NCBI GenBank assembly: GCA_026004535.1
Contig: BPJI01000005.1
Span: forward strand, 1 to 31,038
Length of the DNA: 31,038 nt
Source: Candidatus Parcubacteria bacterium
GTDB taxonomy: Bacteria > Patescibacteria > Paceibacteria > UBA6257 > HR35
Reading direction: 5' to 3'
Below, piece by piece: positions 9,442 to 17,771 of the stretch. A program made the position numbers and the translations under genes. Each line of letters begins with the position of its first letter. Within the stretch, counting starts at the first letter, position 1. The notes below the pieces were generated by a model. It ran no database searches and was not told the DNA's origin. It saw nothing but the letters and a program-made list of their open reading frames with translations.

Positions 9442-9662
9442 CGTTTGATTTGTTTCAAAAAATCTTTAAGCGACTCGTAATGTTTATCAAAATTTGTTTT
9501 TTTTCTATCCTCTTTAATTTTCTCTGAAACCTTTTTGTTTTTTTCCATAGTCAAGTCAACAAATTGATTAAAATAACCTTGTTTTATGTTTTCACTTTTT
9601 TCGTGTTTGATTTTATATTCTGCCTCCTTTATTTTTTCCGAGATTTCTTTTATTTTGTCCAT
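9438..9662 (-). CDS. small charged helical protein
   Basis: The 74-residue protein is almost entirely Lys and Glu in heptad-like order (DKIKEISEKIKEAEYKIKHEKSENIKQGY, VSEKIKEDRKK). It has no Cys, no membrane segment and no recognised domain. It lies straight after the coat gene, behind a strong hairpin, and overlaps the next gene by four bases. I do not recognise a family. A small helical assembly protein is the most that can be said. Confidence 0.6.
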   Translation of the reverse strand: MDKIKEISEKIKEAEYKIKHEKSENIKQGYFNQFVDLTMEKNKKVSEKIKEDRKKTNFDKHYESLKDFLKQIKR

Positions 9663-9670
9663 TATATAGC

Positions 9671-9708
9671 AATTGGGGGTGAGGTAAATTTATACCCCAC
9701 CCCCAATT
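9671..9708 (-). terminator. strong hairpin downstream of the coat gene
   Basis: The two arms, 9671-9684 and 9695-9708, pair over 14 positions with one mismatch and enclose a 10-base loop. The stem contains five consecutive G-C pairs. On the coding strand there is no long U run after it, so it may slow RNA polymerase or protect the coat mRNA end rather than fully terminate. On the other strand it is followed by a T-rich stretch. Confidence 0.65.
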
Positions 9709-9715
9709 TTAATTA

Positions 9716-10930
9716 TTAGACGGTGAAGGTTCCGTTAGTTATAGCGAAGTGAGATTTGGCACTCCTTAAACCAAGATTAACATAATGTTTGAGATAACCT
9801 TCATAAACCGCCTTTCCACTTAATCTTAAAATATTTCCTTGAGTATCAAATTGTAACCATTGAAGTGGTGATAATTCAGCAAGAGTTATAGCATCAAAAT
9901 TAACACCATAAACTACGCCATCTGGAACATCCCAGTCATAAACAACTGGAATGTTTCTACCCCTAACAGCGAAATTAAGAGCCGAGAATCCACCAGTTAA
10001 TTCTGTCTCATTAACAACTCTTTGAATAGCCATTATATCTTTTGCCAATCTTTTATAAGCAGAACGATTAACAAAGATGGCAAAATTCTTGAAATTACCA
10101 TATGGTGCGGCTCTCAAAAGCATATCTTCAATTTTCAATTCAAGTTGTCTATCTGTGCTATAAGTAGTTGCTGTCGAATAAACATGGGGAACAAACCAAG
10201 CATTGGCTGTTCTATTAATTCCTTGAACCGTATTATTTGTAGTAGCAATTAAACTAAATAATCCATCTGGTTCTACTCCAATTGAACCATCTGGACCAAC
10301 AATTTTAACTGGATCATTGGCTGCCCAAGTTCTTTGTGCGGCTAATGTAACAGTTACACCATCTGTTATATCTACAATTTGAACTGGAGATCCTGTTCCT
10401 ATCTTAATTGTCATTCCCGGAGCAAGATAATGCAAAGCAGGTTCATTAATATCACCATTAGGAGATGAAACTGCTAAAATTAAAGTAGTTGAATTTGTCC
10501 CAGCAGATGCTGCCTTTCCAACTGTTCCGTCTCCATTTTGTAAGAAAGCCCTATTTTCTAATTTTGCAATAGCGTCTCTAATTGATTCTTCATTTTCAAC
10601 CATATAATTAGCCATTGCCCTTTTATTTCCTTTCATTGCCTCAAGAACTTGATCAGTAACCTGAAACCCAGCAAAAATCCATTTCGGATCAAGAGATAAT
10701 TTTTCTGGAGTTAATGAACCAGAGGGTAGATTTTCACCTTCGCTTACTGCGGCAACTCCACCACTTCTATATTTTCTTGCAACAATATAAAAACGACCAT
10801 TAACATCCTTATCTACGCCAGCATTTTTAGGAAGCATAGCGAGAAAAGGAGTTTCTTTGGAATATTGAGCCTCTACATTAGGTGCTAAAACTTCTTTTAG
10901 ATATTTCTGAACTACTGAAAGTGTATCCAT
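9716..10930 (-). CDS. major capsid protein (HK97 fold)
   Basis: The 404-residue protein has the features of a coat protein of the HK97 fold seen in P22/podovirus-like heads: an N-terminal segment with YLKEVLAPNVEAQYSKETPFLAML, an E-loop-like part (GRFYIVARKYRSGGVAAVSEGENLPSG), a spine helix (ANYMVENEESIRDAIAKLENRAFLQNGDGT), a beta insertion at ~140-235, and P- and A-domain segments (LRAAPYGNFKNFAIFVNRSAYKRLAKDI...). It has no long N-terminal delta domain, which fits the separate scaffold gene just upstream. A consensus promoter lies upstream of the scaffold and a strong hairpin follows the coat gene, consistent with high expression. Confidence 0.9.
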   Translation of the reverse strand: MDTLSVVQKYLKEVLAPNVEAQYSKETPFLAMLPKNAGVDKDVNGRFYIVARKYRSGGVAAVSEGENLPSGSLTPEKLSLDPKWIFAGFQVTDQVLEAMKGNKRAMANYMVENEESIRDAIAKLENRAFLQNGDGTVGKAASAGTNSTTLILAVSSPNGDINEPALHYLAPGMTIKIGTGSPVQIVDITDGVTVTLAAQRTWAANDPVKIVGPDGSIGVEPDGLFSLIATTNNTVQGINRTANAWFVPHVYSTATTYSTDRQLELKIEDMLLRAAPYGNFKNFAIFVNRSAYKRLAKDIMAIQRVVNETELTGGFSALNFAVRGRNIPVVYDWDVPDGVVYGVNFDAITLAELSPLQWLQFDTQGNILRLSGKAVYEGYLKHYVNLGLRSAKSHFAITNGTFTV

Positions 10931-10997
10931 TTTTAAACGATAAATTATCTAACACCGACCATCTGATAAATAAATTAAGAATGGAGAACCAAGATTA

Positions 10998-11759
10998 TTA
11001 AAGGAACTTTTCAAAGAATTTTTCGGTATATTTAATTTTTTCTTCTCTTGTTTTAGGTTCTTGAGGTAAAATTTCCTCAATTTCCCTGCTTGAAATTCCT
11101 TTTTCTGTTTTGGTTGGTATAGGTTTAGTTAGAGATTTACTTTCCCAATGGTGAGCATAAATTTTTTTATAAGTTGCTTCTAAATCTGGATAAAATTCAT
11201 CTCCAACCTTAACCCAAACAACCAAATCTGGATTTTGCTTAACCTTTTGTCTTATATCTTCTATATCAAATTTTGGTTCTCCGTGAGTTCCATCATATTT
11301 TTTAGCAAGTGACTCTATAACCATTTCATCTCTTTGTTTCATCATTTCCTCATAAACCAATGTCATAAATTCTTCAAATGCTTGAACTTTTTCGGAAAGA
11401 TTTTTTATTCTATCATCATCAGCAAAAATTATTCCCAACTTTTCTCTTAAAACTCGTTTAGCCTCCTGAAGTGTTTTATCATCATATTCATCACTTGGAG
11501 TTGTTTCTTGTGTTGTTTGTTGAGTCTGTTCTTGGATTCTTTTTTGGAACTCATCATAAAGCCGTTTATAATCTTCGGCTAATTCATCCATATTTGAATA
11601 TTTTTTCCCCAAAACTTCAATTTCCTGAACTTGTGGAGTTTCTTCTCCCTTTTCCTCTATCGGTTGTGATGGAGTTTCTTCTTGATAAGATGTTTCTGGG
11701 GTTGATTCTGAAGCAATTATTTCTTCTATCTTTTTTTCTGCGTTTTCTAAATCTGCCAT
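10998..11759 (-). CDS. scaffolding protein
   Basis: The protein is acidic, helical and almost free of Cys. It starts MADLENAEKKIEEIIASES, has a Gln/Thr/Glu-rich disordered stretch, a coiled-coil core (LREKLGIIFADDDRIKNLSEKVQAFEEFMTLVYEEMM) and a C-terminal basic/helical end (REEKIKYTEKFFEKFL) typical of the coat-binding tail of scaffolds. It lies directly between portal and coat genes. An upstream in-frame ATG at 11801 would add 14 residues, but a consensus promoter at 11816-11844 places the transcript start close to 11809, leaving almost no leader for it. I therefore prefer 11759; 11801 remains possible. Confidence 0.85.
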   Translation of the reverse strand: MADLENAEKKIEEIIASESTPETSYQEETPSQPIEEKGEETPQVQEIEVLGKKYSNMDELAEDYKRLYDEFQKRIQEQTQQTTQETTPSDEYDDKTLQEAKRVLREKLGIIFADDDRIKNLSEKVQAFEEFMTLVYEEMMKQRDEMVIESLAKKYDGTHGEPKFDIEDIRQKVKQNPDLVVWVKVGDEFYPDLEATYKKIYAHHWESKSLTKPIPTKTEKGISSREIEEILPQEPKTREEKIKYTEKFFEKFL

Positions 11760-11815
11760 AGTATTGTGGATGTTCCCTGGCTTAAGGCTGTAAACATCCA
11801 TTCAAATTTTCCTAA

Positions 11816-11844
11816 ATTATACACGACCTTTTCTAAAATGTCAA
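11816..11844 (-). promoter_or_regulatory. sigma-70-type promoter before scaffold and coat genes
   Basis: On the coding strand TTGACA (11839-11844) and TATAAT (11816-11821) match the consensus exactly and are 17 bases apart. The spacer contains AAGGTCGTG, the core of the dispersed motif. The expected start is near 11809, so it feeds scaffold, coat and the tail genes. Confidence 0.85.
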
Positions 11845-11858
11845 GAGCATAAAAATAA

Positions 11859-12074
11859 TCAAGATTTAATGGCTTTTTTACTAACAACATATTGGGGTAA
11901 TTTTTTTATTTTTGTTTTTAAAAAATCTCTAATTTGACTCATACTTAAATTTTCTGCTGCCTCTTTAACTTTTTCTTTTACCTCTGGATTATCAATATCT
12001 GATACCCTTCCTGTTTCTTTATATCTTCTAACCAAAGCCATAAATCCGTGTTGAGCTTTGCTTTTTGCTGGCAT
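11859..12074 (-). CDS. small basic protein of the DUF3008 type
   Basis: The 71-residue protein opens with MPAKSKAQHGFMALVRRYKETG, which matches the MPAKSKAQ-xFM opening I remember for the small phage family DUF3008. It continues with a charged middle (NPEVKEKVKEAAENLSMSQIRDF) and a basic end. It lies between portal and scaffold genes, the usual place for that family. The function is not known to me; the conserved start suggests a small head-associated protein. A copy of the dispersed motif stands ahead of the start and overlaps the end of the portal gene. Confidence 0.7.
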   Translation of the reverse strand: MPAKSKAQHGFMALVRRYKETGRVSDIDNPEVKEKVKEAAENLSMSQIRDFLKTKIKKLPQYVVSKKAIKS

Positions 12075-12097
12075 TTTTTGAAATTTTTTAATCCGAC

Positions 12098-13822
12098 CTA
12101 TTGACTTATTTCAGGTGATTGCTGATTTTCTGAACCTTCAAATTGAGATTTAGCAAGTTGTTCTATCCATTGTTTTTCTTTAATCGTTTCTTCTATAAGT
12201 TCTTTTGCATTAGAAAATCTAAATGCTTCTAAAACTTTTGATGGTGGGATAAGACCTGATTTTGCTAACTCTAACATTGTTTCTCGTTTACCTTCTTCTG
12301 TATATGCTAATCCAGTGGTTATTTCAACTTTAACAAGATATTTACTTGAAATGGGAACATAACCATTATTTACATATTCTTGAATAAATTCTTTATTCTG
12401 TAAGAAATAATCCAACGAAACTAAATTAACCATCTCGTTTTTACTTTTAAGATAAAAATTGGTTGGCTCAACCAAGTATAAATCCAAAATATCCAAAATC
12501 TTTTCAGCCATTTTTTCTAAAAATTCCTCAAACCTTGAAATTGGTGTTGCTAAATTTGAATATTCTGATGATTTCAGACTTTCTATTGCCCTATATGCCT
12601 TTACTCCTCGTGGAACTGAACCAAAAGTTAACATAGCCAATCCCAATTCGTTCATTAAAAGTTTAACCTGCTCTATGGCACTAATTAAAATTGGTGATGG
12701 AGATGGGGGTGTCATAAATTCTGGTGGTAATTGTCCTTCCCATTCTACTAATTCAGCAACCCGAGATGTTAATTCATCAATATTTGTATTCTTATGCTTT
12801 AAAAGAATAATTTTTGAACCAAGTTTAGCCAAAAGATTTAAAATTGTTATCTGTATATCCAAAGTCTTATTCAATGGAATTAACTCTTCAAACCAACTCA
12901 TATTTTGATAAAGTTTTTGCCCCAAAGGAACATAAGCAATAAAGGGTAAAAATGTATAGGGTGTTTCTTCGGCTCTTAAAATTTTTCCTTGTGCTTCAGT
13001 AATAATCCAAAACTTACCTCTATATTTAATCCAAATCTCGTGCATTATTATCCGTCCTAAAATATCATCATCAAAAATATCGCTTACTCCTTTTCTAAAT
13101 CTTTTTTCCAATAAGTCATAATAAGTAGATAAAGAAACCTTGCTTTCTGGTTTTAATTTTTCTGCTTCTTCTAAATCATAAAGCGGAACTTCTTTTATTT
13201 CCCCGGTCACTTCATCAATAACATTTCTGGTTGCGTTTAAAATTTCTTCTTTGGTTTTAACAACCTCTTTAACAAGCCATTTTGCTTGATCTAAATCTGT
13301 TAGACTGGGATCATGATAAATCTGATAAGGGCTAAAATGAGAAACAAACAAATTATTATTTTCATCAATTCCTACTTCTGCATATCCAACCCCATACTTA
13401 AAACCATCTTCAATAACATTGGTTGAAATATCGTCAATATCGTTATAGTAATAAATATCTTCCAAGAATTCTGATATTTTAAGAGCGAATTTATCAAAAA
13501 CTTCAGCAATTTCCTTTGGTAAATCAATATCTTTGCGTGGATAAACAGCCCAAGAGGGTTTATTGGCTTTAATCAGGTTAATAGCATTTATTAATTGTTT
13601 TTTCGCTCTTTGAACAATTGCTACTTCCTTAACTTGATTTAAAAATTCATCTTTTTTTATTTCTTTTGTGCGTGGGTCTAAAACTTCAAAAAAATGATTT
13701 CCTTCATAAAAATTATCAATTTTATACCATCTAAACTCTTGAACCTTCCTGATATTAGGCAACACTTTCAAAATATTGTCTATGGTCTTTTTTAGTTTTT
13801 CATCCTGTATTTCTATCCCCAT
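12098..13822 (-). CDS. portal protein (P22-like)
   Basis: The 574-residue protein has the plan of a P22-type portal: a helical start (LPNIRKVQEFRWYKIDNFYEGNHFF), the segment VQRAKKQLINAINLIKANKPSWAVYPRKD, a central beta/alpha region (VIEDGFKYGVGYAEVGIDENNNLFVSHFSPYQIYHDP), the clip/stem part with PLNKTLDIQITILNLLAKLGSK, and a C-terminal helical region (FEEFLEKMAEKILDILDLYL). It is the ring at the head vertex through which DNA is packaged and leaves. It follows terminase and a small membrane-type protein, overlapping the latter by 23 bases, and is followed by DUF3008-like, scaffold and coat genes in the usual packaging order. Confidence 0.9.
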   Translation of the reverse strand: MGIEIQDEKLKKTIDNILKVLPNIRKVQEFRWYKIDNFYEGNHFFEVLDPRTKEIKKDEFLNQVKEVAIVQRAKKQLINAINLIKANKPSWAVYPRKDIDLPKEIAEVFDKFALKISEFLEDIYYYNDIDDISTNVIEDGFKYGVGYAEVGIDENNNLFVSHFSPYQIYHDPSLTDLDQAKWLVKEVVKTKEEILNATRNVIDEVTGEIKEVPLYDLEEAEKLKPESKVSLSTYYDLLEKRFRKGVSDIFDDDILGRIIMHEIWIKYRGKFWIITEAQGKILRAEETPYTFLPFIAYVPLGQKLYQNMSWFEELIPLNKTLDIQITILNLLAKLGSKIILLKHKNTNIDELTSRVAELVEWEGQLPPEFMTPPSPSPILISAIEQVKLLMNELGLAMLTFGSVPRGVKAYRAIESLKSSEYSNLATPISRFEEFLEKMAEKILDILDLYLVEPTNFYLKSKNEMVNLVSLDYFLQNKEFIQEYVNNGYVPISSKYLVKVEITTGLAYTEEGKRETMLELAKSGLIPPSKVLEAFRFSNAKELIEETIKEKQWIEQLAKSQFEGSENQQSPEISQ

Positions 13823-14111
13823 TTTCGTTGTTTAATTCTTTTAAAAGTTCGTCCGACTTTTTTTCCAGTTCTTTTTCGTAATAATAAGCATCTAAAAAGT
13901 TTTGAATTTCTGCTTTAATTGGTTCTGTCGATGAAGATTTATGACTTATTTTTTCTGTTTGTTTATAAAGAGAATATTCCGTTAAATCTTTTGCTTTCAT
14001 TTTATCGGTTAAATCTTTAATTATTTCTTTTAACTGCTTTGAATGATTAAATTCTTTAACCCCCAGCAATCCTATCAAAAAAAGATTTATCAAAATTAGT
14101 AAATATTCCAT
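13800..14111 (-). CDS. small membrane-anchored coiled-coil protein
   Basis: In the 103-residue protein, residues 2-18 (EYLLILINLFLIGLLGV) form one transmembrane helix, followed by charged helix (KQLKEIIKDLTDKMKAKDLTEYSLYKQTEKI) and a second charged stretch near the end. It overlaps the large terminase by 16 bases and the portal by 23 bases, so it is translated from the packaging mRNA. I do not recognise the family. It could help anchor packaging or assembly at the membrane, or have an unrelated role such as exclusion. Confidence 0.65.
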   Translation of the reverse strand: MEYLLILINLFLIGLLGVKEFNHSKQLKEIIKDLTDKMKAKDLTEYSLYKQTEKISHKSSSTEPIKAEIQNFLDAYYYEKELEKKSDELLKELNNENGDRNTG

Positions 14112-15637
14112 TGCTCCTGTGCTGATTTTTTAAGGTCTTCTTTAATTATATCCCATAATTTTTCTTTTTCTGTTTTTTCAACAACCTCTTTTGTCTCTCC
14201 ATACCAACTCATTATACCATATCTAATGGCATCAGCACAATGGTCTTCCTGATAAGTATCTAAATCGTCTTTTCCATATTTATCATAAACCAAAATCTGC
14301 AAAGTTCTAATCAAATTTTCACAGGTTGAAAAAAAGAAGATTTTCTTTTGGGCTAAAAATTGTTTAAAAATTCGCCAACCATTTATTCTATCTTTGTTTG
14401 ACTTCAAAATGGGTATTCTCCAATTAAATTTAGCAAATTCTTCCGCCATTATATCTGCTCCCGATTTTTCATAACCTGTTTTAGCAAAGATTGAACTATC
14501 AATAACAACATAATCTATTTTCTCGCCCTGGGACATTGTAAAAATTTTTTGAGATAAGTCTTTATATTTTAAACCAGTTTCATATAGCTCTCTATAAACA
14601 TACAAACTACCATCGGGACTTACGGCGAACCAATAAACTGCCGATGGTGAAATATCCCCATAGTCAATCGCAATAAATCTTTTCCAAAATTTTGGTATTT
14701 CAAAGGGAGCAATCACATGAATTTTTGCATCAAACTCATAAAAGAATTTCCCCACAGAAGCACTAACATCTAACATATATTCCCTTTTCCAAGCAATATC
14801 ATCGCCAACTTCCTTTCTTTTCCTTTCAACATCTTCTAAAGTAGGAAAAACATACTTCCAAGTGGGTTCTCCATTAACAACTATCGGGACTTTTATTAGA
14901 CTCCCTTTAATTTCTGATTTTTCTATTGCTTTCATTATTTTACCAGTTATTCCTTCTTCGTGAAGTAAATTTCCTATAACAACTATTTTAGCTCCAATTA
15001 AAGAAACTGCAGGAAGTAATTCAGAAGTAAAATAAGTCCAATTTTTTTCTCGTTTTACTACTGACATAGCCGTCTCTATATTTTCTATATCATCACAAAC
15101 AATTAACTGCGGTCTAAATTCTTTAAATCTCATACCTCTCAACCTTGTCCCCATACTTTTAGCGATTATTCTAATTTCGTTATTTATTAACAATTCATTT
15201 TGCGTCCATTTATTAAACTCAACATTATTTAAACCGAAAATTTTTCTAAATATTCCGTTATTTTCCAGTTCAGTTTTTATATTGTAAAGATGTAAATTTG
15301 CTAATTCTTCAGATGAGGACAAAAGAACTATAAAATTTGCTTTTCTAAATGCTATTTGATGAAGTATATAAATTGTATTTGCCAGGGTAGATTTCCCCGC
15401 ACCTCTAAAAGTTACAATGGCTACAAATTTATTATTAGGGTCTAATAGTTTATCCGCAATTTCAAAATGAAACGGAGCAAATTCAAAATAAAAATAATTA
15501 TTAAAAAAACTTTTAGCAAAAACCAGTAGGTCGTTTTCAAGGATTTTAGAACAGGTATTATAGTCATCATTATTTAAACTTTCTATAAATTTTTGTCGAT
15601 TAATTTCGTATTTAGTTATCGGGTGATTGTTTAACAT
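14096..15637 (-). CDS. terL: terminase large subunit
   Basis: This 513-residue DNA-packaging motor ATPase and nuclease shows Walker A as FRGAGKST (residues ~77-84), Walker B as LIVCDDIE (D182, D183), and RNase H-like nuclease acidic residues in FIAIDYGD (D325, D328), YVVIDSS (D380) and the last motif DHCADAIRYG (D469). GTRLRGMR before Walker B is the usual motor segment. The length is normal for the family, so the gene is complete. It overlaps the small subunit gene by 26 bases and is followed by the portal gene. It pumps DNA into the procapsid and cuts the concatemer. Confidence 0.95.
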   Translation of the reverse strand: MLNNHPITKYEINRQKFIESLNNDDYNTCSKILENDLLVFAKSFFNNYFYFEFAPFHFEIADKLLDPNNKFVAIVTFRGAGKSTLANTIYILHQIAFRKANFIVLLSSSEELANLHLYNIKTELENNGIFRKIFGLNNVEFNKWTQNELLINNEIRIIAKSMGTRLRGMRFKEFRPQLIVCDDIENIETAMSVVKREKNWTYFTSELLPAVSLIGAKIVVIGNLLHEEGITGKIMKAIEKSEIKGSLIKVPIVVNGEPTWKYVFPTLEDVERKRKEVGDDIAWKREYMLDVSASVGKFFYEFDAKIHVIAPFEIPKFWKRFIAIDYGDISPSAVYWFAVSPDGSLYVYRELYETGLKYKDLSQKIFTMSQGEKIDYVVIDSSIFAKTGYEKSGADIMAEEFAKFNWRIPILKSNKDRINGWRIFKQFLAQKKIFFFSTCENLIRTLQILVYDKYGKDDLDTYQEDHCADAIRYGIMSWYGETKEVVEKTEKEKLWDIIKEDLKKSAQEQWNIY

Positions 15638-16049
15638 TTTTCTCTAACGCCGAAATTAAAATTTCCTTTTCATTATCATCTAAAGCAGAATTAAACATCT
15701 TAAATGTGGAACCACTAATCTTTTCTTCTACCTCGGTTTTTTCAATATAACCATGTCGGGAAAGTAAAAGTTTTGTTATTGCAGCATTAAATTTATTTAA
15801 AAGACCTCCCGTTATTAGTTTTTTTGACTGAACTGTGTTCAAAAACTTAAGTGTGTGAAAAACAATTTCATCTTTTTTAGCCCAATCATAAATAACTTCT
15901 CTACTTACTCCTAAAGCAACAGCCAATCCTTCAACCGTTGGAATTACATCTTGATATTTCTGCGGATTTTCAATATAGTCCTTAGATACTTCAATAAACT
16001 TTTCTAAATTAAATTTTTGTGCGTTTTTATTACCTTTTGGTGCTCCCAT
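15612..16049 (-). CDS. terS: terminase small subunit
   Basis: The 145-residue protein starts MGAPKGNKNAQKF, as in the P22 gp3-like group of small terminases. It has a helix-turn-helix at ~45-75 (PTVEGLAVALGVSREVIYDWAKKDE) that would recognise the packaging site, and a helical middle (LLNKFNAAITKLLLSRHGYIEKTEVE) that forms the ring. It precedes the large subunit and overlaps it. A weak TATAAT (16086-16091) lies upstream without a good -35. It would work with TerL to start packaging. Confidence 0.85.
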   Translation of the reverse strand: MGAPKGNKNAQKFNLEKFIEVSKDYIENPQKYQDVIPTVEGLAVALGVSREVIYDWAKKDEIVFHTLKFLNTVQSKKLITGGLLNKFNAAITKLLLSRHGYIEKTEVEEKISGSTFKMFNSALDDNEKEILISALEKNVKQSPDN

Positions 16050-16085
16050 TTTTAGTTTGTTTTTTATAGACCCATTGCTCTTTTA

Positions 16086-16091
16086 ATTATA
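16086..16091 (-). promoter_or_regulatory. possible -10 element before the terminase genes
   Basis: TATAAT on the coding strand between the methyltransferase and small terminase genes. The hexamer 17 bases upstream (TGTTAA) is a poor -35, so this is only a weak candidate for a packaging-operon promoter. GGGTCTATAAAA, a degenerate form of the dispersed motif, follows before the start codon. Confidence 0.3.
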
Positions 16092-16098
16092 ACCTAAT

Positions 16099-17104
16099 TT
16101 ACTCCAATTTAACAGCCTTATCCCCCGTAAATTTTTCCCATCTGGCTAAAATAACCTCCCCATAAATAGGCTCTATTTCTATCATTCTACATTTTCTTTT
16201 CATTATCTCGCAAGCAATTAAGGTTGAACCCGAACCCCCGAAACAATCAACTACTATCCCGTTCCGTGGACTTAAAATTTTAATATATGGAACTAAAATT
16301 TGAATTGGCTTTGTACCAAAAATTACCCCTTGTCCGCTGGATTTCTCTGTTTCCGCCGTCCAGGTGATGTGGTCATTTATCCTTGCCCATTTCGTTCCTT
16401 TTCTTTTATCCCAATAAGCGTTTCCTTGCTGTCCATATAAAATCACCTCATAAGTATCTAATAATTTTTGTCCTTTTTCTTTTAAATAATTTTCCAATTC
16501 TTCTTCGTATTCTTCGTTTAAAACTCCCTCGCCCCCCAGCGGTGCAATATCATATTTATTAAAAAATAAATATTCTCTTGAAAAACCCTGGGTTCTATTC
16601 GGCAACCACCAAATTATCATATTTCTAATTTTCCAGTATTTTTCTATTGCTTGCCAAAGCGGAACTATATTTTTCCAGTTTTCAAAAACCATTACATTTG
16701 CTCCTTTGGGACTTTGAAATTCATTGGCGATTGAAAGCCACTCATCATAGTCGGGAACTCCGCCTTTCTTTTCTACGCCCAAATAACTTCTTTGAGCCCG
16801 ATATCCAAACCCTTTTTTGGTTTTAACCCAACCCTTGAACCTTCCCTTTCTATCTGTTTTGCCGACACTTAAATAAACTTTATCTTTTTTTAATTTTTTC
16901 CCTTCTTTTGTTTTCACCCTTCTTAATCTTTGAGTATAGGCTAGTAGATACGGTGGATCTACGAACATAAAATCAAATCTCTCTTCTCCCAATAACCTTT
17001 TCCCAACTTTCTTTTTTACAAGCGTCGCCGATATAAAGCCGGTGCCGAAATAAAGGCTCCACTTTTGCTTTTCCCCCACAATAAGGACAAATTATTTCTT
17101 TCAT
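16099..17104 (-). CDS. beta-class DNA methyltransferase, frame broken near residue 35
   Basis: Motif IV DPPY comes first (MFVDPPYLLAYTQ) and motif I last (VDCFGGSGSTLIACEIMKRK), the order of beta-class N4/N6 amino-methyltransferases. A target-recognition region lies between them. The longest single frame starts at 17079, but its first ~30 residues look unnatural. In the +1-related frame an ATG at 17104 overlaps the HNH stop as ATGA and encodes a CPYCGG zinc-ribbon start, then FRHRLYIGDACKKESWEK, the segment normally found just before (GE)ERFDFMFVDPPY. That frame stops at 16973-16975. The natural protein therefore spans 17104-16099 with a one-base shift at about 16990-17012. The cause could be a real mutation, a recoding site or an assembly error. 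The enzyme would protect or mark phage DNA. Confidence 0.85.
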
Positions 17105-17736
17105 AGTTTATTATTTTTTTTACAATTACAACTTCGACAAAGTGGTTGCAAGTTTTCTATCAAATTTGTTCCTCCTTTACTTAATGGAACAATATGGTCT
17201 ATTGTGATTTCGTTTATTTTCATTTTTTTACCGCATCTCTGACATCGATAATTTAACTCTTTTATTTTTTCTTTCCACTTCTTAAAATCAATTTTGCCTG
17301 CATTTGGATTTCTTCTTAAATATTTATATCTTTTTTGTGCTTGTTTCCCCTTCTCTGTCTTTCGATATTTTGCTGTTGCTATTCTATTTCTTTGTCTTAT
17401 TTTTTCATAATTTTTTTCTTTCCATTTTAACCAAATTTTCTTTCTTTTTTCTTGAAATTCTTTTTCGTTTTTATGTTGCCAATAATACTTCTTTGCCCAC
17501 TTTCTCGCTGCTTGTTTAAACTTTTCTTTATTTTTTAAATAATATTGATAAGCAATTTCTTTTCTCTTTGGATTTCTCAACCACCTTAAATAAGAAATTT
17601 TACCTTTTTTACTTTTTTTATACTTTTCTTGGACAATTCTTTTTGCCTGCCATTTACACTTTTCGCTACATATTTTCTGATTAAAATGAGAAGGAATAAA
17701 TTTTCCCCCACAAATTTTGCATTGTTTCTCCTCCAT
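17101..17736 (-). CDS. HNH endonuclease
   Basis: In the 211-residue protein, residues 6-28 (CKICGGKF...CSEKC) form an N-terminal zinc finger, residues ~40-150 are a very basic Lys/Tyr/Trp-rich helical linker, and residues ~165-211 form the HNH nuclease (CQRCGKK, then ITIDHIVPLSKGGTNLIENLQPLCRSCNCKK), with DH as the catalytic pair and Asn in NLIENLQ. Free-standing HNH genes of this type are common mobile genes in phages. It lies between a ParB-like gene and a methyltransferase that look like halves of one fusion, ends with an ATGA overlap, and has its own promoter inside the end of the upstream gene, which suggests insertion. Use of the ATG at 17736 keeps the first zinc finger intact. Confidence 0.9.
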   Translation of the reverse strand: MEEKQCKICGGKFIPSHFNQKICSEKCKWQAKRIVQEKYKKSKKGKISYLRWLRNPKRKEIAYQYYLKNKEKFKQAARKWAKKYYWQHKNEKEFQEKRKKIWLKWKEKNYEKIRQRNRIATAKYRKTEKGKQAQKRYKYLRRNPNAGKIDFKKWKEKIKELNYRCQRCGKKMKINEITIDHIVPLSKGGTNLIENLQPLCRSCNCKKNNKL

Positions 17737-17742
17737 ACACTC

Positions 17743-17771
17743 ATTTTATCACCTCTAATTAGTTTTGTCAA
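17743..17771 (-). promoter_or_regulatory. promoter of the HNH gene
   Basis: TTGACA (17766-17771) and TAAAAT (17743-17748) are 17 bases apart on the coding strand, partly inside the 3' end of the ParB-like gene. The predicted start is close to 17736, the A of the HNH ATG, so this transcript may be leaderless. Confidence 0.7.

Noticed and set aside
16973..17104. Reading TGA as an amino acid (alternative code) to rescue the methyltransferase and the acidic ORF
   Set aside because: Reading through TGA does not restore the right frame in either case, and other genes end properly at TGA (for example the HNH gene). The standard code fits.
17586..17771. A 61-codon frame starting in the ParB-like gene with AGAGGTGA before an ATG
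   Set aside because: It is a shifted reading of the HNH zinc finger; the real HNH frame contains all its Cys and nuclease motifs.
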